64,000 nucleotides of DNA from Acetobacter ascendens (GTDB taxonomy: Bacteria > Pseudomonadota > Alphaproteobacteria > Acetobacterales > Acetobacteraceae): NCBI RefSeq assembly GCF_001766235.1, contig NZ_CP015164.1, forward strand, positions 682,001 to 746,000. The letters are read 5' to 3'. Of this stretch, positions 49,065-58,320 are shown piece after piece. The translations under genes were made by a program, and so were the position numbers. The stretch's first letter is position 1. Each line of letters starts with the position of its first letter. The notes beneath the pieces are model-generated. The model saw nothing but the letters and a program-made list of their open reading frames with translations, ran no database searches and was not told where the DNA came from.

Positions 49065-50981
49065 TTAACGGGAGCGTTTACGTGGGCCGCGTTTTTCTTC
49101 AAACAGAGCGGAAAGGGACTGGAGCATCGTGCCTCCCAGTTCCTCCGCATCTGTAATGGTAACGGCCTTTTGGTAATAGCGTGTTACATCGTGCCCGATA
49201 CCAATAGCCGTTAATTCTACAGGGCTGCGGTTTTCGATCATGTCAATCACAGCACGCAAATGGTCTTCCAGATAAGATGCTGGGTTGACGGAGAGTGTGC
49301 TGTCATCCACCGGCGCGCCATCTGAAATAACCATCAGAATTTTGCGGGCTTCCTGCCTGTTTCTGATACGGTTCCATGCCCAAAGCAGGGCTTCACCATC
49401 TATGTTTTCTTTCAGCAGGCCTTCACGCAGCATCAGGCCCAGATTTGTGCGGGCACGACGCCACGGCATATCGGCTGATTTGTAAACAATGTGGCGCAAA
49501 TCATTCAGGCGGCCCGGTTCTGGGGGCTTGCCGTTTTGCAACCAGAGTTCCCGGCTTTGGCCACCTTTCCATGCGCGGGTGGTAAAGCCCAGAATTTCCA
49601 CCTTTACGCCACAATGTTCTAGCGTACGGGCCAGAATATCCCCGCAGGATGCCGCAACAGAAATAGGCCGCCCTCGCATGGAACCGGAATTATCAATCAG
49701 CAGAGTTACGACCGTATCGCGGAATTCCGTATCTTTCTCCTGCTTGTAGGACAGGGAAAGCATAGGATTTACCACAATGCGGGATAGGCGGCCCGCATCC
49801 AGAATACCTTCTTCCAGATCGAACGACCAAGAGCGCGTTTGCTGCGCCATCAAACGGCGCTGAAGCCGGTTGGCAAGCCGAGACACCACACCGTGCAAAG
49901 TGGCTAATTGCAGATCAAGCTGATGCCGCAGGCGGGAAAGTTCTTCGGGGTCGCACAATTCTTCTGCGCGAATCTCTTCATCAAACTGGGTGGTGTAGGG
50001 GTGATAGCCTCTGGCTGTTAGGCCGGGTTCATTTTCTGGCCTGCTGCCGGGGCCCGAGGCTTCCCCCGTGCCTTCACCCATACTGGCATCGTGTTCTTCT
50101 TCTGCAAATTCTGAAGAAGATTCGCCGCTTCCCGCCATCAGTTGAGGTTGAGAGATTTCCTCTTCCTGCTCATCCTGCTGTGGGGATGTGTTTTCTTCCT
50201 GATCTGGGGGAGGTGGATTTGAATCATCCTGCGAATCCGCAGGTTCGGAAGAATCGTTGTCGGCATCCATATCTTCAGATGCCCTGTCATCTTCTGTCAG
50301 GGCGCAGACAGCCATAAGCTGACGGCTGGCGCGCGCGTATGCGGCCTGATCCGTCTGGTGCTTGGCCATTTCATCCAGCGCACTCAAGGCTTCTGGCGGA
50401 AGGGTTTGCTTCCATTTCTCCAGAATAGCCTGAGCCGGTTCAGGCACCGGTTGGCCTGTCAGTTTTTCACGCGCCAGTAATTCCAGCCCCACGACGGGGG
50501 AAAGCTGGGAGGCATCTTTCATCCGGTCCAAGCCAGACGCACGGATATCCTGTTCAAGCCGCTGCCGCAGGTTGGCCGCCACGCCTTTCATGTGGCGTGC
50601 GCCTACAGATTCGATTCTGGCTTGTTCCAGTGCATCATACACATCCCGCGCCTGCGTTTCGGCAGGCTGGCGTGCGGCGTGCAGGGCAAAGTCATGGTGC
50701 TTTAGGCGCAGTGCCTGCGCATCTGCTGCACCACGGATGCGCTGCATTTCCTCCTCATTTAAATTGAGAGAAGGAGATTGCAGCCGCACTTTTTTCCCAA
50801 GGCTGATCGGGGCCAGAGGCATGTTGCCGCTGTGGAAGGAAACACCTGCCTCTTTCTGCCCGCCAATAGCGCGTAAAGCGGCAGATGTAGCCTGCTTGAA
50901 AGTGTCCGCCCGTTTTTCCGCCTGTTCCCGAGAGAAAGGCGGCGTGTTGGGAGAAGAGGGACCTTTGGTGCGCTCAGCCAT
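49065..50981 (-). CDS. cobT: Cobaltochelatase subunit CobT
   Basis: CobT is the VWA-domain subunit of the aerobic cobaltochelatase CobNST, which inserts cobalt into hydrogenobyrinate diamide. The 638-residue protein has an N-terminal helical region, a very acidic Ser/Glu/Gln-rich linker at about residues 240-330, and a C-terminal VWA domain with MIDAS motif [13 protein letters not shown]. The sequence matches CobT, not magnesium chelatase BchD, in [20 protein letters not shown]. The ATG at 50981 is 13 nt after cobS. cobN is not in the window. Confidence 0.95.
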   Translation of the reverse strand: MAERTKGPSSPNTPPFSREQAEKRADTFKQATSAALRAIGGQKEAGVSFHSGNMPLAPISLGKKVRLQSPSLNLNEEEMQRIRGAADAQALRLKHHDFALHAARQPAETQARDVYDALEQARIESVGARHMKGVAANLRQRLEQDIRASGLDRMKDASQLSPVVGLELLAREKLTGQPVPEPAQAILEKWKQTLPPEALSALDEMAKHQTDQAAYARASRQLMAVCALTEDDRASEDMDADNDSSEPADSQDDSNPPPPDQEENTSPQQDEQEEEISQPQLMAGSGESSSEFAEEEHDASMGEGTGEASGPGSRPENEPGLTARGYHPYTTQFDEEIRAEELCDPEELSRLRHQLDLQLATLHGVVSRLANRLQRRLMAQQTRSWSFDLEEGILDAGRLSRIVVNPMLSLSYKQEKDTEFRDTVVTLLIDNSGSMRGRPISVAASCGDILARTLEHCGVKVEILGFTTRAWKGGQSRELWLQNGKPPEPGRLNDLRHIVYKSADMPWRRARTNLGLMLREGLLKENIDGEALLWAWNRIRNRQEARKILMVISDGAPVDDSTLSVNPASYLEDHLRAVIDMIENRSPVELTAIGIGHDVTRYYQKAVTITDAEELGGTMLQSLSALFEEKRGPRKRSR

Positions 50982-50994
50982 GAAAAAATCCGAT

Positions 50995-52002
50995 TCAGGC
51001 AGTGCGGCCGGGCAGCGGGCTGGTGTTGAAGCAGCGCTGATAATACTCCGCCACCATGCTGCGTTCGGCCTCATCACACTTATTCAGGAAGGTCACGCGG
51101 AAGGCAAAAGCCACATCATTAAAGATGCGGTCGTTCTCTGCCCAAGCAATAACCCCACGGGGTGACATAACGGTAGAAAGGTCTCCCGCCATAAAGCCGG
51201 AGCGGGTAAGGGCTGCCAGCGCTACCATGTTATCAATTTTGTCGCGCGCGGCTTTGTCATCTTCCGCAATGCCCAGACGCGCACATACAATGCCCACTTC
51301 CTGCTGATGCGGCAGATAGTTCAGGGAGGTAACAATATTCCATCTGTCCATCTGGGCTTGGTTGATTTGTTGCGTGCCGTGATACAGCCCAGTTGTATCA
51401 CCCAGCCCCACAGTGTTGGCCGTGGCAAACAGGCGGAAGAACGGGTTGGGGGAAATTACACGGTTCTGGTCCAGAAGAGTCAGCTTGCCTTCCACTTCCA
51501 GTACGCGCTGGATCACAAACATCACATCCGCACGGCCTGCATCGTATTCATCAAACACCAGTGCGCAGGGGCGTTGCAGGCACCACGGCAGTAGGCCTTC
51601 CTGAAATTCGGTAATCTGCTGGCCGTCCTTCACCACAATGGCATCTTTGCCAATCAGATCGATACGGGAAATATGGCTGTCTAGATTGATGCGAATGCAC
51701 GGCCAGTTCAGGCGTGCGGCAATCTGTTCAATATGTGAAGATTTACCGGTGCCATGGAAGCCCTGCACCATCACACGGCGGTTAAAGGCAAAGCCTGCCA
51801 AAATGGCCAGCGTGGTGTCATGGTCGAACAGATAAGCCTTATCCACTTCGGGTACGTGTTCTGTACGGATGGAAAAGGCAGGTACCTTCATGTCAGAATC
51901 AAGACCGAACACATCACGCACACTCACTTCCATATCTGGCGTGGAAATGGCTGAAATGGGCGGGAGTTCGGAAGCGTTGGACTGGCTGGAAATATCCGTC
52001 AT
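50995..52002 (-). CDS. cobS: Cobaltochelatase subunit CobS
   Basis: CobS is the AAA+ ATPase subunit of CobNST. The 335-residue protein has Walker [11 protein letters not shown], Walker [15 protein letters not shown] and the sensor region [20 protein letters not shown], all typical. The start [10 protein letters not shown] at 52002 is preferred to the open upstream extension. It sits between dnaJ and cobT on the same strand, the usual alphaproteobacterial order, and is probably co-transcribed with both. Confidence 0.96.
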   Translation of the reverse strand: MTDISSQSNASELPPISAISTPDMEVSVRDVFGLDSDMKVPAFSIRTEHVPEVDKAYLFDHDTTLAILAGFAFNRRVMVQGFHGTGKSSHIEQIAARLNWPCIRINLDSHISRIDLIGKDAIVVKDGQQITEFQEGLLPWCLQRPCALVFDEYDAGRADVMFVIQRVLEVEGKLTLLDQNRVISPNPFFRLFATANTVGLGDTTGLYHGTQQINQAQMDRWNIVTSLNYLPHQQEVGIVCARLGIAEDDKAARDKIDNMVALAALTRSGFMAGDLSTVMSPRGVIAWAENDRIFNDVAFAFRVTFLNKCDEAERSMVAEYYQRCFNTSPLPGRTA

Positions 52003-52090
52003 GGCTATATGTCTGCGCTCTTTGTCTGACAGGAAAGAAAAAAGGCAAAGCAACCGGAAATATATGATGCCTTGAATGCAGCATACATCA

Positions 52091-52711
52091 TCACAGCGCT
52101 TTTTCGAGGCTTTCGGTTAAGAGATGGGTCTTCACAATCGTGAAGGCAACATTGATTTTTTTAAGCCGTTCTTCGGCATTCCGGTCTCCGTTATTGGTGT
52201 CCGGATGGTGTTTGCGCGCCAATGCCCAGTAATGGTTTTTGGCTTCTTCCATACTGACAGGCCAAGAAAGCCCCAGAATGGCCAAAGGTTCCCGCAATGC
52301 CGCAGGGGCGGATGTGCGTTCCTGATAAGCCTGCGCGCGCGCGCGTTCTGCGCGGGAGCGGCGGTTCTGGCCCAGAATATCCAGCGGGTCTAGAATATCC
52401 TCTTCATTGGGTGTGGCGCGTTTTGCACCTTTGGCGCTTTGGCCAAAAGCCCATGTTGGCCGGTCCCACCCGATATCTGCGCGCAGGTGCGCTTCAATCT
52501 GGCCGGGGCTCATGCCTTTGTAATAATCCCACCGCGCATTATATTCCCGAACATGGTTGAGGCAGAACCAGTAATACTGGTTCAGCGCATCGCGCGAGCG
52601 GGGCGCGCGGTAACCTGCCGGCTCCTGACAGCTTGGCATGTCACAGCAACGTGTTGGCGCGTCAGGGTCAGGATCGAACGCGCGGGGGCGGGTGTTCCTA
52701 CGTTTAATCAT
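52091..52711 (-). CDS. J-domain protein with N-terminal cysteine-rich region
   Basis: The 206-residue protein has a C-terminal J domain ([20 protein letters not shown], then HPD in [12 protein letters not shown]), which stimulates a partner Hsp70. The N-terminal half has cysteine clusters CCDMPSC and [10 protein letters not shown], possibly a metal site, but no Gly/Phe region or DnaJ-type zinc finger. It is therefore a type III J protein, not DnaK's general partner. The same gene type is found beside cobS and bolA in many alphaproteobacteria. Its client is unknown. Confidence 0.9.
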   Translation of the reverse strand: MIKRRNTRPRAFDPDPDAPTRCCDMPSCQEPAGYRAPRSRDALNQYYWFCLNHVREYNARWDYYKGMSPGQIEAHLRADIGWDRPTWAFGQSAKGAKRATPNEEDILDPLDILGQNRRSRAERARAQAYQERTSAPAALREPLAILGLSWPVSMEEAKNHYWALARKHHPDTNNGDRNAEERLKKINVAFTIVKTHLLTESLEKAL

Positions 52712-52762
52712 TTAGCGTTATGTGCGGTGCAAAAGCATCTGTAGCAAGAGGTAAACAGGGAT

Positions 52763-53101
52763 ATGACCAGTCTTTCAGATTCTTCGGCTCTTTCCAAGGC
52801 AGAAGGTGTGCGTATGCAGCGGGTTCGTAATGTTCTGGAAAAAACATTCAACCCCATTATGCTGGAAATTGAGGATGAAAGCCACCGCCACGCTCACCAT
52901 AAAGCCATGGTGCGTGGGCCAGAAGCCGGTGCCACAGAAACGCATTTTCGGGTGCTCATGGTTTCCGCCGCGTTTGAAGGTGTTAACCGTGTGAACCGCT
53001 CCCGCATGGTGCATGAGGCTTTGGCCCCGGAATTTTCTAGCGGTTTGCATGCTCTGGCCCTTACCCTGCGCACACCGCAGGAAGCGGAGAAGGTGGCATA
53101 A
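52763..53101 (+). CDS. BolA family protein
   Basis: The 112-residue protein has the BolA fold signature: LEIEDESHRHAHH, with the conserved histidines, and HFRVLMVSAAFEGVNRVNRS. BolA proteins pair with monothiol glutaredoxins to handle iron-sulfur clusters and also act in envelope stress. Residue pattern and length are normal. The ATG at 52763 follows a purine-rich stretch. Its TAA overlaps the ATG of the downstream LolA-like gene. Confidence 0.93.
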   Translation: MTSLSDSSALSKAEGVRMQRVRNVLEKTFNPIMLEIEDESHRHAHHKAMVRGPEAGATETHFRVLMVSAAFEGVNRVNRSRMVHEALAPEFSSGLHALALTLRTPQEAEKVA

Positions 53102-53673
53102 TGCGCAAAGGCTTAAAATTAAACCGTCGTGCCTTTGCCTTGGTGGCCCCTCTGGCGTTGGCAGCCTGCGCGGGGCAGGCCCTGCAGGGCTCATCTGGAG
53201 CAAAAAATACAGATGTGGCCCGCGTGGAAAATTACTTCCGCACCGTGGATTTGGAAAACGCACCATTCCTTCAAACATGGGCCAATGGCAGCCGTGGCGG
53301 CGGGTTAATTACCTACAAACCCGGATCATTGTACATGCACTATACAGCACCGCATGAAATGGAGCTTCGGGCTTCTGGGCATCATGCTGTATTTACAGAT
53401 GCCCAGCAGGGCTCTCAAACCCGTATTGGTCTGGCGCATAATCCGCTGGGTTTGCTGTTGGATAACCCTGTTGTGCTGTCTGGTGCCGTCACTGTTACCA
53501 ACGTGCAAAAGCAACCCGGCGTGTTGCAGCTTTCGCTCACACGCACGGATAACCCTTCACAGGGGTTGGTTACGTTGGTTTTTCATGACGTGGCAAACAA
53601 GCTTGCGCTTTCTTCCATTCAGATTGTGGATGAACGCAGACATGTTATTTCCATCAGTCTGGACCCTGTGTAA
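53101..53673 (+). CDS. LolA-like protein with its own lipobox
   Basis: The 190-residue protein shows the rhythm of LolA, the periplasmic lipoprotein carrier: [33 protein letters not shown] and [15 protein letters not shown], and a C-terminal [18 protein letters not shown]. LolA is usually soluble, but here the N-terminus [17 protein letters not shown] runs into LALAACAG, a lipobox predicting a lipid-anchored Cys23. A twin-arginine pair precedes the hydrophobic core. It begins in the bolA stop (TAATG), and its last 20 nt overlap the convergent lipB end. Family assignment is fairly firm, role less so. Confidence 0.8.
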   Translation: MRKGLKLNRRAFALVAPLALAACAGQALQGSSGAKNTDVARVENYFRTVDLENAPFLQTWANGSRGGGLITYKPGSLYMHYTAPHEMELRASGHHAVFTDAQQGSQTRIGLAHNPLGLLLDNPVVLSGAVTVTNVQKQPGVLQLSLTRTDNPSQGLVTLVFHDVANKLALSSIQIVDERRHVISISLDPV

Positions 53674-54355
53674 CGGCCACTTCCTGTAAGGGAGAAGGGA
53701 CGCTGCCAAATGTGTTGGCCCAGGATTGGGCCAGCGCGTGGTCCAGTTCCTGCATGGTGGTGGAAAGCCCCAGTTTGCGAAAGCTGGTCACGCCGTATTC
53801 CCTGATTCCGCAGGGCACAATGCCCTCAAAATCCGCCATGTTGGGGTCTAGGTTGATGGCAACGCCATGCCAGCTTACCCAGCGGGAAACACGTACCCCA
53901 ATAGCGGCAATTTTTTCTTCATTCCCAGTTCTGGGGTCTGTAACCCACACGCCCACGCGGCCTTCGCGCACTTCACCATGAATGCCAAAATGGTCTAACG
54001 CACCAATCCCCCACGATTCCAACGCATGTACATAAGCGCGTAGGTCTCTTGCCGGTACGGGGCCGTGGGGGCATTGCAGGTCTAGCATCACATAAGCGGT
54101 TCTTTGCCCCGGGCCATGATATGTCCATTGCCCGCCGCGGCCTGCATGATACGTGGGGTAATTTGCGGGGTTGAAAAGATCTTCTGTTTTGGCAGATGTG
54201 CCTGAAGTATAAAGTGGTGGGTGTTCCAGTAACCACACGCGTTCTGCAGCTTCATCCGCACGTATGCTGCGGGCCATGCTTTCCATACGGCTGAGTGCTT
54301 GAGGGTATGGAACCAGTTTTTTGCTGATTTCCCATAAAATTTGTTCTTTTGTCAT
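53654..54355 (-). CDS. lipB: Octanoyltransferase LipB
   Basis: LipB moves octanoate from octanoyl-ACP onto lipoyl domains of enzymes such as 2-oxoglutarate dehydrogenase, the first step of lipoate formation. The 233-residue protein has the family motifs [31 protein letters not shown] and the catalytic cysteine in GIVPCGI, together with the lysine in KIAAIG. The start at 54355 ([11 protein letters not shown]) is the only one before LVPYPQAL. The 3' end overlaps the LolA-like gene by 20 nt on the opposite strand. The lipA partner is not seen. Confidence 0.96.
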   Translation of the reverse strand: MTKEQILWEISKKLVPYPQALSRMESMARSIRADEAAERVWLLEHPPLYTSGTSAKTEDLFNPANYPTYHAGRGGQWTYHGPGQRTAYVMLDLQCPHGPVPARDLRAYVHALESWGIGALDHFGIHGEVREGRVGVWVTDPRTGNEEKIAAIGVRVSRWVSWHGVAINLDPNMADFEGIVPCGIREYGVTSFRKLGLSTTMQELDHALAQSWANTFGSVPSPLQEVAVTQGPD

Positions 54356-54427
54356 TGCCGCACGTTCCTGCTTCGGCTATAGGGCTGTTCACCAACGGTA
54401 TCGCTCTTCTGGTGCCGATTGTCACGT

Positions 54428-54514
54428 GCGGCCGTGGCGGAATGGTAGACGCGCAAGCTTGAGGTGCTTGTGGGGGAATACCCCGTGGAAGTTCGAGTCT
54501 TCTCGGCCGCACCA
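54428..54514 (+). tRNA. tRNA-Leu (anticodon GAG)
   Basis: A complete 87-nt class II tRNA including an encoded CCA. The acceptor stem GCGGCCG (54428-54434) pairs with CGGCCGC (54504-54510), the anticodon arm is CAAGC-TTGAGGT-GCTTG with anticodon GAG, the long variable arm is present, and the T loop GTTCGAGTC is standard. It reads CUU/CUC leucine codons. It stands alone with no integrase nearby. Confidence 0.97.
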
Positions 54515-54852
54515 TACTTCTTCAAAAATAAAATTGAATCAGAGCAATAAAATACAGCAGAGATTTTCTGCCTGTTGGGTGCATATCTGTTCTGCCAGAG
54601 TACAATTCTGCATTTTTATGCATGAATTGTCATATTCACGCCTCTCTTTTCCGGTTTTTAGAATAGGCGCATGGTTTTAGATGTGTAAAATAAAAGCCAT
54701 GTAGAGTGTGGTCTAAAACACGCACACGCGTTTTTGCGCGTTGGGTGGGTTTTGCTGCATTCTTGATGAGCCGTGTTGTTGGCAGGGTGCTCTCTGCGGG
54801 CAGGGTGGTTCTGATGGTTGAGGTTTAACCCGTTTTTTAAGGTGTTGTATTC
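54515..54852 (+). other. AT-rich intergenic region between tRNA-Leu and galU
   Basis: These 338 bases contain no convincing gene. The first half is AT-rich and includes a small GCAGA/TCTGC hairpin (about 54554-54568) and a larger hairpin at 54602-54630. Near 54724-54740 a short ACGCG/CGCGT inverted repeat occurs. The galU promoter must lie here, but I cannot point to it with confidence. Confidence 0.6.
54602..54630 (+). repeat. Hairpin in the tRNA-Leu/galU spacer
   Basis: ACAATTC (54602-54608) pairs with GAATTGT (54624-54630), and TGCAT (54609-54613) pairs with ATGCA (54618-54622), giving a 12-bp stem with a single bulged T and a four-base TTTT loop. No T tract follows. Confidence 0.6.
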
Positions 54853-55743
54853 GTGTCCAAACCCAAGCCTTTACGTAAAGCAGTCCTGCCTGTTGCGGGA
54901 TTGGGAACGCGCTTTCTGCCTGCAACTAAGGCCATGCCAAAAGAAATGCTGCCTGTTGTTGATAGGCCACTGATCCAGTATGCGATTGATGAAGCGCGTG
55001 AAGCCGGGATTGAAGAGTTCTGCCTGATTACAGGCCGTGGTAAAGACTCTCTTATTGATTACTTTGATATTGCTTATGAGCTGGAAGATACGCTCAGAGA
55101 GCGCAACAAGATTGATTGCCTGAAAGCGCTGGAACCCAGCTCTATTGAAGCAGGCTCTCTTATTGCAGTGCGTCAGCAGGAACCGCTGGGCCTTGGGCAT
55201 GCTATCTGGTGCGCACGCTCCTTTATTGGGGATGATCCGTTTGCCATCCTGCTGCCCGATGATATCGTGCAGGCTGCACCCGGCAAGGGTTGCCTGAAGC
55301 AGTTGGCCGATGCGTATAATGAAACAGGCGGTAGTGTTGTGGCGGTTACAGAAGTGCCGCGTGAACAAACAAACCGTTACGGTATTCTGGACACAGGCAA
55401 GGATGATGGCCGCCTTGTGGAAGTAAAAGGTTTGGTTGAAAAGCCAAAGCCGGAAGATGCGCCTTCCAACCTGTCCATCATTGGCCGTTATGTGCTGACA
55501 CCAGAAGTTATGCCTTACCTTTCCAAGCTGGAAAAAGGTGCAGGTGGTGAAGTGCAGCTTACAGATGCCATGGCAAAAACCATTGGTCAGGTGCCTTTCC
55601 ACGGTCTGCGTTATGAAGGCACCCGCTATGACTGCGGCAACAAGCTTGGCTTCCTTGAAGCTCAGGTAGCCTTTGCTCTGGAACGTCCTGATCTTGCTGA
55701 CGGCGTGAAGGAATTTTTGAAAAAGTACACAGATAAAATCTGA
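54853..55743 (+). CDS. galU: UTP-glucose-1-phosphate uridylyltransferase
   Basis: GalU makes UDP-glucose for exopolysaccharide, cellulose and LPS synthesis. The 296-residue protein has the nucleotide-binding GLGTRFLPATKAMPKEM near residue 16, QYAIDEA, LLPDDIV and VEKPKPEDAPSN, all typical. The start is GTG 54853 (reads MSKPKPLRKAVLPVAG), preceded by AAGG about 10 nt upstream, and no ATG fits. The phosphohexomutase start overlaps its stop (TGATG), so the two enzymes linking glucose-6-phosphate to UDP-glucose are made together. Confidence 0.96.
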   Translation: MSKPKPLRKAVLPVAGLGTRFLPATKAMPKEMLPVVDRPLIQYAIDEAREAGIEEFCLITGRGKDSLIDYFDIAYELEDTLRERNKIDCLKALEPSSIEAGSLIAVRQQEPLGLGHAIWCARSFIGDDPFAILLPDDIVQAAPGKGCLKQLADAYNETGGSVVAVTEVPREQTNRYGILDTGKDDGRLVEVKGLVEKPKPEDAPSNLSIIGRYVLTPEVMPYLSKLEKGAGGEVQLTDAMAKTIGQVPFHGLRYEGTRYDCGNKLGFLEAQVAFALERPDLADGVKEFLKKYTDKI

Positions 55744-57152
55744 TGTCTTTTACGCATAGGTTTGAATCTACCAGCCTGCGTGAATACGATATTCGCGGAA
55801 TTGTTGGTAAAACCCTTTCAACCGATGATGCGTTTGCCATTGGCCGCACCTTTGGCAGCCTTGTGCGCCGCAACGGCGGTAAAACGCTGGTTGTGGGCTA
55901 TGATGGCCGCTTGTCTTCTCCTTCATTGGAGAAGGCATTGGTGCAAGGTGCTGTAGCGTGCGGGCTGGATGTCGTGCGTGTGGGGCGTGGCCCCACACCT
56001 CTGCTATATTATGGGTCTGTTATTCTTAAAGCTGATGGTGCCATTATGGTAACAGGCAGCCATAACCCGCCTGATCACAACGGCTTTAAAATAACCTTGG
56101 CTAGCAAGCCCTTCTTCGGTGCCCAGATTCGGGAACTGGGTGATCTGTCTGCCAAAGGCGATGTGGTGCCAGAAGAAAAAGGCACCGTGCGCGATGTGGA
56201 TATTCGTGAAGAATATGTAGAGCGGCTTGTAAAGGATTACGTTGGCGGACAGCGCAAGCTGAAAGTTGTCTGGGATAATGGCAACAGTTCCGCCGGTGAA
56301 GTTCTGGAAATGCTGGTAAAAAAGCTGCCGGGCGAGCACATTGTGCTGAACGCTAAAATTGATGGCACTTTTCCTGTGCATCATCCTGATCCAACGGTTG
56401 CCAAAAATCTGGAGCAGCTTATTGCCTCTGTGCGTGAGAATGAGGCTGATCTGGGTATTGCGTTTGATGGGGATGCAGACCGCATTGGCGTAGTGGATAA
56501 TGCAGGCGGAATTCTGTGGGGCGATCAGCTTCTTATTTTGCTGGCGCGCGATGTGCTAAAATCCCATTCTGGGGCCACTATCATTGCTGATGCCAAGGCC
56601 AGCCAAGTGCTGTTTGATGAGGTGGCAGAAGCCGGTGGCAAGCCACTGATGTGGCGCACAGGGCATTCGCTTATCAAATCCAAAATGGCGGAAACAGGTT
56701 CACCTCTGGCGGGTGAAATGTCTGGCCATATCTTCTTTGCAGATAAATGGTACGGCTTTGATGATGCCTTGTACGCCGGCGTGCGCGTGCTGGATATTGT
56801 TGCCCGTATGAATGAACCGCTTTCGGCTTTCCGTGAAGCGCTGCCCAAAACCACATCTACCCCGGAATTGCGTTTTGAGTGTGATGACCACCGCAAGTTC
56901 AAAGTGATTGAGGAAGTTGCTGCACGCCTGCGTAAGGAAGGTGCAGATGTTTCCGAAATTGATGGCGTGCGCGTGAACACCCCAGATGGCTGGTGGCTGC
57001 TACGGGCTTCTAACACGCAGGCTGTTCTGGTTGCGCGTGCAGAAGGCCGGACAGAAGCGTGTCTGGAACGCTTGAAGGAAGCACTGGTGCAGCAACTTGA
57101 GCTTTCTGCTCTGCCGCGCCCTGATTTTTCAGGAAACAGTTCTGGCCACTAG
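55743..57152 (+). CDS. Phosphomannomutase / phosphoglucomutase
   Basis: The 469-residue alpha-D-phosphohexomutase interconverts hexose 6- and 1-phosphates. The catalytic phosphoserine is S106 in TGSHNPPDHNG, the magnesium loop is D242-G-D244-A-D246-R247, the sugar-binding GEMSGH loop follows, and the C-terminal phosphate-binding region reads RASNTQAVLVARAEG. The GEMSGH motif and length match the PMM/PGM group (AlgC-like), so mannose and glucose phosphates may both be substrates. The overlap with galU points at least to glucose-1-phosphate supply. A terminator follows. Confidence 0.94.
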   Translation: MSFTHRFESTSLREYDIRGIVGKTLSTDDAFAIGRTFGSLVRRNGGKTLVVGYDGRLSSPSLEKALVQGAVACGLDVVRVGRGPTPLLYYGSVILKADGAIMVTGSHNPPDHNGFKITLASKPFFGAQIRELGDLSAKGDVVPEEKGTVRDVDIREEYVERLVKDYVGGQRKLKVVWDNGNSSAGEVLEMLVKKLPGEHIVLNAKIDGTFPVHHPDPTVAKNLEQLIASVRENEADLGIAFDGDADRIGVVDNAGGILWGDQLLILLARDVLKSHSGATIIADAKASQVLFDEVAEAGGKPLMWRTGHSLIKSKMAETGSPLAGEMSGHIFFADKWYGFDDALYAGVRVLDIVARMNEPLSAFREALPKTTSTPELRFECDDHRKFKVIEEVAARLRKEGADVSEIDGVRVNTPDGWWLLRASNTQAVLVARAEGRTEACLERLKEALVQQLELSALPRPDFSGNSSGH

Positions 57153-57179
57153 GTTTTTAGCTTAGGCTGTTAGGTAAGG

Positions 57180-57208
57180 CGGGCGGTTCTTTCAGGGCCG
57201 CCCGTTTT
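57180..57208 (+). terminator. Terminator of the galU-phosphohexomutase operon
   Basis: CGGGCGG (57180-57186) pairs perfectly with CCGCCCG (57198-57204) over an 11-base loop and is followed by TTTT (57205-57208). Confidence 0.82.
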
Positions 57209-57291
57209 GCTATCATAAGCAACTGTGTTTTTCCGTAACCAACCTTCAAACTGTCGTTTTATGTGGGGTTGGTTTCTGATATAGAGAACCA

Positions 57292-58308
57292 ATGTTGTCC
57301 TCTTTAACGGATCCTGCCGGGCGGCGGATTTCTTACCTGCGTGTATCGGTAACAGACCGGTGCGACATGCGGTGCACATACTGCATGGCTGAACGCATGA
57401 CCTTTCTGCCGCGCTCAGATGTTCTGGATTATGATGAACTGTTGCGCCTATGCCGTGTGTTTGTGCAGCACGGTGTGCGCCGCCTGCGTATAACAGGCGG
57501 AGAGCCTTTGGTGCGCCGTGATATTGGCCCGTTTTTTCAGGAGCTGGGGTCATGGCTCAAGCATTCCGATAATCGCGGCCAGTTGGAAGAACTCACTCTT
57601 ACAACCAATGGCAGCCATTTAGCGCAGTATGCACAAACCTTGTTTGATGCCGGTGTGCGCCGTGTGAATGTCAGCCTGGATACGCTGGATGAAGCACGGT
57701 TTACCAAAATAACCCGCAGGGGCAAGCTGGCCGCTACCCTGGAAGGCATACGTGCTGCGCGGGATGTTGGGTTAGCGCTGCGTATCAACACCGTTGCAAT
57801 GGCCGGTGTGAATGATGATGAATTTGATACCCTGCTGGCATGGTGTGGAGAAATAGGCGCAGATTTATGTCTGATTGAAACCATGCCAATGGGAGATACG
57901 GGGGAAGATCGCACATCGCGCTATCTGCCGTTGCTGGATGTGAAGGCAGATTTATCCAAGCGTTGGACGCTTACGCCCATTCCAGATGCAACCGGTGGTC
58001 CAGCCCGATATTTGCGGGTAGGAGAAACAGGCAGAAGGCTGGGGCTGATTACCCCTATGAGCCACAATTTCTGTGCAACGTGTAACCGGGTGCGGTTATC
58101 TTGCACGGGGCGGCTTTATACCTGTCTGGGGCAGGAAGATGGTGCCGATTTGCGCAGCCTGATACGGGCAGGTGTAGATGATGCCGTATTGGAAAGAGCT
58201 ATTCAGGATGCCATTGCGCGCAAACCCAAAGGGCATGATTTTTTGCTTGGCGCATCGGAAGCCGATGTTTCCGGCCCGCAACGGCATATGAGCGTTACGG
58301 GCGGGTAA
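57292..58308 (+). CDS. moaA: GTP 3',8-cyclase MoaA
   Basis: MoaA is the radical SAM enzyme that starts molybdopterin synthesis by cyclising GTP. The 338-residue protein has the N-terminal cluster C24-x3-C28-x2-C31 (DRCDMRCTYC), the C-terminal cluster C261-x2-C264-x13-C278, and the functionally required terminal Gly-Gly (SVTGG). LRITGGEPLVRRD is also characteristic. The ATG at 57292 has only a weak purine-rich stretch upstream. moaC and moaB are not seen nearby. Confidence 0.97.
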   Translation: MLSSLTDPAGRRISYLRVSVTDRCDMRCTYCMAERMTFLPRSDVLDYDELLRLCRVFVQHGVRRLRITGGEPLVRRDIGPFFQELGSWLKHSDNRGQLEELTLTTNGSHLAQYAQTLFDAGVRRVNVSLDTLDEARFTKITRRGKLAATLEGIRAARDVGLALRINTVAMAGVNDDEFDTLLAWCGEIGADLCLIETMPMGDTGEDRTSRYLPLLDVKADLSKRWTLTPIPDATGGPARYLRVGETGRRLGLITPMSHNFCATCNRVRLSCTGRLYTCLGQEDGADLRSLIRAGVDDAVLERAIQDAIARKPKGHDFLLGASEADVSGPQRHMSVTGG

Positions 58309-58320
58309 AAATCTGTTCGC

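Noticed and set aside
54252-54515. Minus-strand open frame across the tRNA-Leu gene
   Set aside because: This is the well-known spurious frame read from the complement of a tRNA.
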